Source: Euglena gracilis
Taxonomy: Eukaryota > Euglenida > Euglenophyceae > Euglenales
DNA: 64,000 bases
Assembly: GCA_039621445.1 (NCBI GenBank)
Contig: CP154956.1
Span: 9,733,443 to 9,797,442 of the forward strand
Direction of reading: 5' to 3'
Shown: piece by piece, positions 56,192 to 64,000 of the stretch
How positions within the stretch are numbered: the first letter of the stretch is position 1
Layout: each line of letters starts with the position of its first letter
Made by a program: the position numbers and the translations under genes
The notes under the pieces: model-generated
Database searches by the model: none
Told to the model about the DNA's origin: nothing
The model's input: the letters and a program-made list of their open reading frames with translations, nothing else

Positions 56192-56281
56192 CGATCCCGG
56201 ACGTATGACCCCGACGACCAGCTGGACATCCATTTCCGTCTCGCGGAGGGGGCCTTCCGGCGCTACCATCCCAACCGGCAA
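56192..56281 (+). CDS. Exon: PARP domain 2, N-terminal part (FRLAEGAFRRYHPNRQ)
   Basis: After ACGATTCAG the frame reads RSRTYDPDDQLDIHFRLAEG, AFRRYHPNRQ. It resembles the helix before the first PARP strand. The frame stays open as VMQVEYHLDP, which fits the expected VxxVxYxxNP strand, so the exon probably extends to about 56310, although conventional donors exist at 56282 and 56291. Confidence 0.7.
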
Positions 56282-56519
56282 GTAATGCAGGTGGAATACC
56301 ATTTGGATCCGAGGAGGCTTCTATGAGAGAGTGCCACATGCGCATTTGGTATGTCTGCCTTTCAATGAGGGTTTGCAGGTGGGTTTTATTAAAGGGGGGT
56401 AAACCCCCAAAAAATAAGACCCGGGGCTTTTTTTTGGGTCCGTTGCTGGAAACCTCCAGGGGCAGGAAACCGCGGGGCAGGGTTTTATTTTGCACGGTGT
56501 GTTTGTTTTGGAGTTTTCC

Positions 56520-56550
56520 TTTTTCTTTTTTTTTTTCTTTTTTTTCTTTT

Positions 56551-56598
<48 letters not shown>

Positions 56599-56695
56599 TT
56601 ATTTGTTATTTTTTTTTCTTTTGTTTTTTTTTTTTTTTTTTTTATTTTTTTTTTTGTTTATTTCGTTTTTTTTTTTTTTTTTTCTTATTTCTGGA
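56520..56695. repeat. Poly-T tract
   Basis: About 170 bp of T with scattered C, G and A. Confidence 0.97.
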
Positions 56696-57230
56696 TATTT
56701 TTTTCCTTGACCAACCTGGGCCCGAAAAAAACCATCATTTTTCAGGTTCCCAAAAGTGTTAAAAATTTTCCTTCGGCACTTCGCGCCACGTGTAAATTGG
56801 TGTAAGTTGACATTTAGCTTGCTTTTGGCACTTCAAAACCTGAGAGTTTTTGAAATTTCATCAATTTTGTGTGTGAAATTGGGGTTTTTGGTGAGTTCTC
56901 AGGGAAATTTTCCACCGTCTTCGGCACTTCGAGCCGTCAGGGGGGGTCTTATTTTTGCGGGGGGGGGGGGGCTTATTTTTTTTGGATTTTCACTAGATTG
57001 GCGTCTTATTTCAGGGGGGTCTTGTTTTGGGGGGGGGGGTTAGGTGGATACACAGCTGATGGAAAGGTGCCAAGCAATGGCACCCAACAGGAACGCGGGG
57101 CGTTTGCAACACAGCCATGTGGCTGCGGGGGAGTTGGTTTGTGTTCAGTGACCCCGGTCACGTTGGCCACAGGGTGGGGGGGGGGGGGGGGTCAATTTGG
57201 GGGGGGGGGGCATGTGGCTTTGCGCCAAAG

Positions 57231-57327
57231 AAGCCCCGTCTCGGCCCTCCTCAAGAGGTTTGAGGCAAAGAAACAGCAGTTGACCGCCAGCGGGAAGGGC
57301 CAGGGCAGCTGGTTTTGGGGGACAAAC
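57231..57327 (+). CDS. Exon: PARP domain 2, LLKRFEAKKQQL helix
   Basis: Frame reads SPVSALLKRFEAKKQQLTAS, GKGQGSWFWGTN. LxxRFexkkxxL is the helix that follows the VxxVxYxxNP strand. Exit ACAAAC/GTTTTC, phase 0, fits the next exon. The WFWGT string superficially resembles FHGT but the real FHGT is in the next exon. Confidence 0.7.
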
Positions 57328-58214
57328 GTTTTCAGCGTGTCAGAATGATAATCAGAAAAACAACATGGATTTTCCATGCTTTCTTCAAACAGTGGTCATG
57401 GAAACATCTTTATTATGCTTCTTGTTCAGGAGGAGCGACGTCAATGTCCACACTGTTGCTTTTTGTGTTTTCGTGCTGTTGATTCCTTGTTGAGTCAGTG
57501 AATTATTTCGCTGGCAAAGCTATCTGAGGGTTCTGTCTCGAGGATTTTTTTTTGAAGGTTGGACCCAGGGGGGGGGGGGGGGGAGTGTAAATAGTGTGTG
57601 AAGATAGGGGGATTATCCCCCCGTTTTTAGCGCGAAGTGACGAATTTTTGACCCGGAAACCCTGGGTGGGTCCCCCCCTCCCCCTCCCGGTCTGTGGCCT
57701 GTCTCCCAGAACCTAGCAATGGGTTTGCTTTTTTCGGACAAAATTTAAATTCAACCCACAAAATACACAAGGGTCATACTTTGGCATTCTTGACGCATTT
57801 TTTTGGCTGGGCTGAGCTGGCCCTAATTTCATTTTGCAGACCCATCCCGGTCTGCAGATGCTGGAAAAGATGTTGTCTGGCTTGTCCCCCGCCATGACGG
57901 TCCATATAGGACAGGAAAGGACCAGCTGGTCTGGGCAGCGAACGGGGTCCAAAATAACAGTGTCAAAAACCGCATTATTTTGTCATTTTGGGTGGATGGG
58001 CGAAGGTCCAAGGATGCCAGAAAGCACTATTTTCCCCCGAAGCCGACCGATATGGCCAATTTTTCAGCAATTTTCCAGCATGGAATGTGCCGGGTCACGT
58101 TTTTTTGTGCAAGGATTGCGCTGACCCCAGTTGAGGGTTTCCAGCTCATGAAATCCCCAATTTAGGGCCTCTGGGTGTGAGTTTCCCATTGGAGGGGGGA
58201 GTCTATGCAGCACC

Positions 58215-58652
58215 CAGGGGTTTTCTTAAGCCGGAGGGGGGGGCCAAATCCAGCCAGCAGCCCGGGCTGGGAGCCCCCCCCCCACGGGGGTCAAGTGAAA
58301 TAAAGTTGGGTCCAGCCCGGCCGGAGGCCGTGCCAGCCGGCCGAAGGCCGGCCACCCAACTGGGCTACCCAGTTGGCTGTCCTATCCTATCCCTAACCTA
58401 TCCCTGCATGTTTTCCCCTCATCACAGCTTCCTCCATCACAGCCCCCCAACTTTGACCTAGCTCCATCCATCAAAATTTCGAAAAGGCAAAAATGGTTTA
58501 GAAAATTTTGTTTTTCATCAACCCAGCCCAGCCCAGCCCCCTCCAGCCCCCCCCAGCCATCGACCCAGCCAGCAGCTCATTTCCAGCCAGCAGCCTTTTT
58601 GCCAGCCGGAGGCTGGACCCCCCCCCCCTGGGGGTCCTTAAGAAAACCCCTG
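58215..58652. mobile_element. hAT-like element, perfect TSD GCAGCACC, abutting a PARP exon
   Basis: 16-bp perfect inverse ends CAGGGGTTTTCTTAAG. GCAGCACC occurs at 58207-58214 and 58653-58660. The right copy contains the splice acceptor GCAG of the FHGT exon, so the insertion duplicated the exon start. Same family as 47202, opposite orientation. Confidence 0.93.
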
Positions 58653-58656
58653 GCAG

Positions 58657-58729
58657 CACCCTGTTGGCGGGAACGCCATCCTGGCGTTCCACGGGACACA
58701 TCTGCGTGCTGGCCAGGACTGCAGGCCGG
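58657..58729 (+). CDS. Exon: PARP domain 2 catalytic His (AILAFHGTHLRAG)
   Basis: After CCTGGCAG the frame reads HPVGGNAILAFHGTHLRAGQ then DCRP. GNxxLxFHGT is the PARP His motif. Donor AGGCCG/GGTTTG region leaves one base, in phase with 59889. The first four codons lie in the target duplication of the 58215 element. Confidence 0.85.
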
Positions 58730-59888
58730 GTTTGTGCCCCACCTTTGATTTCTGATGTTGGCCTCAAGGTTTGGACCCACAAAGTTCCATTACTCCACCA
58801 TTTTGGTCTTTTTTTGCCGAAAAGACTGGTCAAAGGATGCCCCATGCTCACGCCGTTTGTTTCCATTTTTCCAATTAATTTTTAAGCTTCTCCCCCCCCC
58901 AAATGTCCAACGTCTCCTATGTCTAACGACCGACCCTTCAGTCGGAGGACACCTTTTTGGTCAGAAGCCTTGTCCAACGACCCCCCCCCCCCTGTCGGAG
59001 GACAAAGGTTACCAGGGAGGGGTATTTCAAATGGGAAGGTTGTATTCTCAGAACTGTCCAATGCTCTTCTCACGATTTGAATGGGAACCTTCGAATTCCT
59101 TTTGCGCCCGATGACTGGTTTTGCGGGTTTTTGAGGCCCGGGCTTTCCCCAAAGACAGCGCCCCAAAACGGCCACAATTCCGGAATAGGTCCCGGATTGG
59201 GCGGTTTGCGCAAGGCAAGTCGACTTTTGTGAGCTAAGTGCAAAGTTGACTGCCAAAGAGAGGGGCCATGCGAATCTTTGGGGAAACTGAAAATTGCTTT
59301 CCGTGGGCTTTGCATTAAGATTTCTGGAATTAGAATGTTCCCAAAATGACACTATTTGGGTTTTGTTACCCCAAAAAACCCAAAAAAAAATGGATAAACC
59401 CCCCCCAAATAACGGGGCAGTGCCCTTTGAGTGGGCAGTGCCCGAATAACGGGGCGGGGGGAAGGCCGAAAAAGATGGTTCAATAAAGGGGCACCCTCAG
59501 TTTTTTTGGTCCAAGAGGTTAGTACGAAAATATTCCACAATTCTTGCCTGCCGCGAGTACATACATGTGCATATGTATACAAACATGCATGCATATCTGT
59601 CTGTATGGCAGGGTTTTACCAGTTATCCCCCCAGGGGGGTCCATTAGTAGTGAAAATCGGGGCGGGATCCAACGCTTGATGATGGCAGTTAGTGCCCGAA
59701 TAACGGGGCAGGGGGGAAGGTCAAAAAGATGGTGCCAGTAACGGGGCACCCCGCCCCGTTATTTGGGGGGGGGGGGTAAAGGCAAATTTGTGTTGTCTTT
59801 TGGCTCTTTTTGGCGCTTCTTTATGTTTTTTTGTGTCTCGTTTTTCCTGCTGTGGTTCTTAATAAGTATGTGGCGGCGGTGCTCTCAG

Positions 59889-60049
59889 CCTGTGAGCCTG
59901 CCCCCAGCATCGACAGCATTGTGCACAACAACTTCGATCCGCATCTGGTGGGGAGCGCCACTGGGTGCGTCCACGGCCTCGGCTTCTACTTCTCCGAGTT
60001 CCCCGACATCTCCCTTGGCTACGGGCAGCACCTGTTGCTGTGCCGAGCC
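59889..60049 (+). CDS. Exon: PARP domain 2 catalytic Tyr (HGLGFYFSEFPDISLGYG)
   Basis: After GTGCTCTCAG the frame reads CEPAPSIDSIVHNNFDPHLV, GSATGCVHGLGFYFSEFPDI, SLGYGQHLLLCRA. IxxIvxnnFdp...GlGxYFSxxPxxSxxYG is the acceptor and donor-loop region with the triad Tyr. The exon ends by homology before CAGGGGCTTGG; a GT donor exists at 60060 (adds QGL) but its phase does not fit the next exon. Confidence 0.92.
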
Positions 60050-60740
60050 CAGGGGCTTGGTTGAACGTTTTTCCCCCAAAAAAGTGCCCAAAACATATCA
60101 AAGCAAAGCGTCACTTCTGGCACAAGGCGCCAGGAAGAAAATATTGGTTCCAGGTTGCACACAGACCGGGGGGACCCGGCCTGTGTGTAACATATTGGGT
60201 TCGAGCATTTTTTGAAAAGCTGTTTCCTCCCCCCCAAAAAAATCGAACTCTTCACTTTGCTGAGTGTGGGCGGCAACCTCTGACCCCCGCCCAGTACCAC
60301 AGATTCGCCCTCAGCCTGCAACAGATGCCTGCATGGCACTCCGGACAGCCCGAAAGCTCCAACTGCGGGTAACTTCAAATATAGTCACGGGAAACCACTG
60401 GCATGGTTGATGAGGACTTTTGCCTAAGCAGGGAGGAAAGGGGGCCTCATGCTGTACACCACACCGTTGAATGCACACTGTTTTTTACCATCTCCCGGGG
60501 GCAGGCTGGATTTGACCAACCTAGGGGGGGGGGTCTCGGGTTCCCTGGAGTGCCTGCGGGTACTTTTGGCCTGCAAAAGGCCGCGGGCACTCCGTGCCCT
60601 AACCCCTTGGGGGTCAGATTTGATGAATTTAACTGCAGCAGTGGGTCGCTTAAGTTTTACGTTTAATTTTGGGGTGGGTGGTGTATTACCAAAGTGGCTG
60701 AAGATAACTTCCCGGGGGGGGGGTCGCAAACCACGCTCTG
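60050..60740. mobile_element. CAGGGG...CTCTG element occupying a PARP intron
   Basis: Left CAGGGGCTTGGTT, right inverse CAGAGCGTGGTTT. Removing it plus the following 8 bp (GCCCCGTG; left flank GCCGAGCC, 4 of 8 identical) joins the exons in frame as LLLCRALVGKEY, as expected for a PARP. Confidence 0.5.
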
Positions 60741-60748
60741 GCCCCGTG

Positions 60749-60928
60749 CTGGTGGGCAAGGAATACGATGAGCAGCCCGGGGACAACTTCAACAGGAAGC
60801 CACTGAAGGCTGGGTACGACAGCCACCGGGTGCAGGCCAACGCGGCGGGCTACGGGGCGATGGTCATCGTGGCGGACCCCGACCAAGCCAGGCTTCTGTT
60901 TACCCGGGGGTGCCTGCCCATGCGGTAG
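60749..60928 (+). CDS. Exon: PARP domain 2 C-terminal part (KAGYDSH...MVIVADPDQ)
   Basis: Frame reads LVGKEYDEQPGDNFNRKPLK, AGYDSHRVQANAAGYGAMVI, VADPDQARLLFTRGCLPMR and a TAG. GYDSH and xMVIxxxDQ match the last two PARP strands. The position of the triad Glu appears to hold Ala or Met (GAMVIV). A donor ATGCG/GTAGGA overlaps the stop, so the protein may continue. The frame is open upstream to about 60704. Confidence 0.88.
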   Translation: MVGKEYDEQPGDNFNRKPLKAGYDSHRVQANAAGYGAMVIVADPDQARLLFTRGCLPMR

Positions 60929-62610
60929 GAACACACATTCAGGGCGGGGGTCCGCTTTGCGCCCCGGTTGTGTCCGAACCAGGCTAATTTCCCTGGAAAA
61001 TGTCCGTTTTTAAGCCCCCCCCCCCAACCTTCTGTGCCAGGGGAAGTGCTACCCAATGCGAAACTCGAAACCCATAGGGGGGTCCCCACCAAGCCTATGC
61101 TGAAGGATTCGCAGAACCCCGGGGGGAGTGGGAAGCTGGACTGCAGCTTGTCCAAAATCAACTTCTCAGGAAAGTGGGACCCGGTACCGCCATACAACCC
61201 CTCTTCGGATGGGCTAAATGGCTCCAGAGGCTTTTATTTTTGATGGCTGCCTTTTTTACACAAAAAAAAAACGCCAAAGTACACATTTCCGCATCGACGC
61301 GAAGCGATGGAGGAATTTTTTTCCTGTCAGGGGGACCCAGGACACCCCCAACTACCAGGATGGGGGTGGGGGGGTCGACCCTCCCCACCCACCGCCCATA
61401 GGGTTGCCAGGCTTTTGCTTAAGACCCAGGGGGAGGGGTCCATTGATTTGGGATATCAACAGCTGCAGCCGAAAAGCCGCCAGCCAGAGCCCCCTCCCTG
61501 CTGGGGGGGTGGGGGGGTGGACCACCACAGGGTGGTCCCCCCCCCCGGCCTTCCCATATTTCCAGGTGCGCCGATTTTTAGGTCCAAATTTCCTCCTGTG
61601 CCAAAGGAGTTTTCTTTGAGTGGGTGCCATGGTGGGTGAAGGCCCCCCCACCAGGACTTCCCGTACAGCCCTGCCGCCCCCACCCAACCCGCGGCCTCTC
61701 TTCTTGACTGCGGTAGTGGCCTAAAGTGGCTATTTTTTCCCCCTTAAGACCAGTGCAAAGCGCCGGGCCGGAAAAGGGCCCTAAGAATTCAGCCAAAATA
61801 TGTCACATGTGCCCCAAAAATTCTGGCCCACGAAAGGTTGACCTTTCCCAGGTACCCCTGGGAGTCGGTCCAGACCCCCTTGGGGGGCGGTCAGGACCTC
61901 CCCATGCACAGGGGGCAGGTCCAGGCCACCGCATGCCCACCTGATCTCTTATCAATCCGTGCCCCCCCCCCTGTCTGCCTATGCCACCCACCTGGGGGCG
62001 GGGGCGACCTTCCTTAAACAGAAGCCTGGTGCAGATCCTCCCGATTTATGTGCTGCACGTCCAGTAGCAGGAACACGCCACCCATGAACACTCCCACACA
62101 GCGCACAGGACACCGCTGGGCCACGGCTGCAACATCCCGCAGTTTGACAGAGCGGGGTGGAGGCAAAAAAAGGGGGGATGTCAGTGTCTTCATGAAAGCC
62201 AAAAAGGGGGGATGTCAGGGTCTTCATGGAAGCCCCTTGGGCTCAAATTTGGGTACGGCAACACACAGCTGTAATTTGGAGACCAAGAAATCGGGAAATA
62301 GAGTCTGGATTGCAGATTATGTACCCCCGGAGATTGTCCTAAGATGCCCAAGATATTGTCCCAATTGCCCAAGATTCTTTTTCCCCCACTCATCTCCGGG
62401 AAAATTTAATGTCCAGGAGCTGTAAGGGAGCTGTAAGAGTTTCCAGCATCCAGCCTGTCATAGCCACCTGTCAGGTGACAGTTCTTGACAGGAACTCTTG
62501 ACAAATGCCAGTTCATCAAGTGTTCTGTTCAGTCAACCATAGCTGCATTTTTGCGTGTTCACTGGTGTTTCAGATGGTGTTCTTGGTCATTTGGATTTAA
62601 TGTGGCCTAC
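60929..62610. other. Repeat-rich region, no exon recognised
   Basis: Contains CAGGCTTTTGCTTAAGACCC (61409), like the left end of the 30316 family, a hairpin-type AAGCGCC near 61756, and poly-C runs. Frames around 61035-61200 (GEVLPNAKLETH) look weakly coding but match nothing known to me. Confidence 0.4.
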
Positions 62611-62616
62611 ATGGGT

Positions 62617-62729
62617 GGGCAATTGACGCCCCCTGGCAATTGTCGCCCCCCCTCTGTGCCGGCCAAATTGTCACCCCGGGAAATTGTCACCCCCCTCCGT
62701 GCTGCCCGATTTGTCACGCGACAATTGCC
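62617..62729. mobile_element. GGGCAATTG inverted-repeat element, copy 2
   Basis: Starts GGGCAATTGACGCCCCC, ends CGCGACAATTGCC. Preceded by CATAGCTGCATTTTTGCG, shared with copy 1. Confidence 0.8.
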
Positions 62730-62974
62730 GGGGGGGGGGGGGGCGGGGGTATAAATTTTTGAGTGCAAGCCGAAATCGGCGAAAAGTGCACAAAAATTTC
62801 AGATGAAGCGAAAAATCGCATCGTCACTGTCCAGTTCTACTGCACTCGGAGGCGCCGAAACCCAAAATGACCCAAAATGGGGCCTCACGAGGACAGAGAG
62901 GAGAAGAGGAAGCGGTGATTACCTTACGGAGTTCACATTGAAAGAAGCCATCTTCTGTGGGGGGTGAAAAATTG

Positions 62975-63060
62975 GGCAGTACGTAGGGGGGGTGACAATT
63001 CCCGGGTGACAATTTGGCGGCACAGAGGGGGGGTGGCATCAATTGGCGTCAATTGCCCTG
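62975..63060. mobile_element. GGGCAATTG element, inverted partial copy
   Basis: Reads as the reverse complement of the family: GGGTGACAATT, GGCGGCACAGAGGGGGG, GTCAATTGCCC. Confidence 0.75.
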
Positions 63061-63069
63061 GGGGGGGGC

Positions 63070-63168
63070 GGGTATGTTATTGTGCAATATGAACGGAGTG
63101 ATGGAGCATATGCTGCTGGAAGAGTGGCTGGTTTGAATGATTATGGCACCTACCGAGTATTTATCGAG
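63070..63168 (+). CDS. Unidentified reading frame between element copies
   Basis: Frame reads GYVIVQYERSDGAYAAGRVA then GLNDYGTYRVFIE. The alternating hydrophobic/charged pattern resembles a small beta-barrel such as a Tudor-like fold, and codon use is AT-rich unlike the helicase/PARP exons. It lies between an inverted and a direct copy of the GGGCAATTG element. No start or splice support; I do not recognise it. Confidence 0.25.
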
Positions 63169-63240
63169 CATTTTTTCTGCGTTCATTTGTGTTTCAGATG
63201 GTTTTCTTGGTCATTTGGTTTACATGTGGCTTACATGGGT

Positions 63241-63385
63241 GGGCAATTGACGCCCCCGGGCAATTGACACCCCCGGGCAATTGTCACCCTCCTCTGTGCC
63301 GGCCAAATTGTCACCCCAGGAAATTGCCAGCCCAGGAAATTGTCACCCCCTCCGTGCTGCCCAATTTGTCGCGCGACAATTGCCC
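63241..63385. mobile_element. GGGCAATTG inverted-repeat element, copy 3
   Basis: Starts GGGCAATTGACGCCCCC, ends GCGACAATTGCCC. Longer than copy 2 through an extra CAATTGACACCCCC and a duplicated CCCAGGAAATTG. Confidence 0.8.
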
Positions 63386-64000
63386 AGGGTGGGGCGGGTA
63401 GGTCAATTCCTTCTGCCGTACATCCGTAACCATGACTCTGTCTTTTCAATAACCCGAAGATTAATCTGCCCACCATGCTGGAAAAGGAGTCCATGTTGCC
63501 ATCACATAACGACCCTTCCGACTCCCCAGGGAAATGAGGTGAATCACCAGCCAGCCGCAACCCATCCTTTGAAGTAAGAAGCTTAGCTATCAAAAAAAAA
63601 AGAAGTGCCGAAAGTGCCACAGAAGTGCCGAAAGTGCGCCAGTAATCCCTAACGCTAATCCCTAATATGAGACACTGGCGTCTTTAATAAGGGTTTCTGA
63701 AAGTTTGGCCCAAGACGTGCCCAATATTTGAGGGAGTTGCCAGGGGAGTCAGATTTTTTTTAAAAGTCAACCTTGCCTCCCCCCCCCCCGCAGGGTACTA
63801 AGCGGGTGTCCTGCTGAGGGATCCCAGCACACGTAACAATGAAGTTTAGTGGAACGGCCCAAATGGCACGGGGGACGTGGGTTCCTTGGGTTTGTTTTTC
63901 ATCCTCACTCTTTCTAGGAAGCCCCCCCCCCCGGGTTGGATCGGGTCTGTTTGACTCTCCGGTCCACTAAAGGGGGGGGTATTTATAGGGGTCTCCCCCC

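Noticed and set aside
57310-57327. WFWGT as a PARP active-site motif with Trp replacing His
   Set aside because: A proper FHGT with the expected following sequence is encoded in the next exon at 58690, in phase.

Overview
The window looks like nuclear DNA from a eukaryote that I cannot name. Real coding sequence comes as short GC-rich exons, all on the + strand. They are separated by introns of about 0.1 to 4 kb filled with poly-G/poly-C runs, microsatellites and short inverted-repeat elements. Most exons carry usable GT donors and AG acceptors, and several neighbouring exons agree in phase. No bacterial-type operon, rRNA, tRNA or CRISPR array was seen. Long introns and mobile-element load would suit an alga, an alveolate or another protist, but that is a guess.

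From about 0.2 to 36.8 kb the exons spell, in order, a superfamily-1 RNA helicase of the NFX1/ZNFX1-like type. The order is the pre-helicase region (0.2-7.5 kb), Walker A (8.2 kb), motif Ia (9.3 kb), the VVRIGG block (12.7-13.8 kb), a long helical insert (15-24.3 kb), the GMTLDG block (24.8 kb), GDPKQL (27.0 kb), the RMRPE block (28.9 kb), the FWWSH block (29.4 kb), NAEEA and AAYRRQ (31.5-32.1 kb), FQGKEND (35.4 kb), VSLVG and its SRRG end (35.7 kb) and the post-helicase block (36.7 kb). From 39.4 to 43.2 kb follow cysteine-rich NFX1-type zinc fingers, then a charged coiled coil at 45.2 kb.

From 46.3 to 52.0 kb the exons encode a PARP (ADP-ribosyltransferase) catalytic domain with His, Tyr and Glu of the H-Y-E triad visible. 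From 56.2 to 60.9 kb a second, different PARP domain has His and Tyr but no obvious Glu. I see no clear gene end between these parts. The simplest reading is one gene encoding helicase, NFX1 fingers, coiled coil and one or two PARP domains, beginning upstream of the window. Two adjacent genes remain possible.

The introns hold at least twelve short elements with terminal inverted repeats beginning CAG and ending CTG. Most are flanked by 8-bp target-site duplications, the signature of non-autonomous hAT-type DNA transposons. One sits inside the conserved helicase motif at 35.45 kb. Removing it together with one duplication copy restores the family sequence exactly. Other exon junctions (28.97, 31.63, 46.44, 49.89 and 60.05 kb) join in frame, and with better agreement to the protein families, if the intron is treated as CAG...CTG plus 8 bp. 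This suggests that DNA transposons became introns here. Other families include TATA-inserted elements starting ATGGCA, a GGGCAATTG inverted-repeat element, and many copies of a GGCGC-GAA-GCGCC hairpin sequence. The last 3 kb is repeat-rich with one weak unidentified reading frame.
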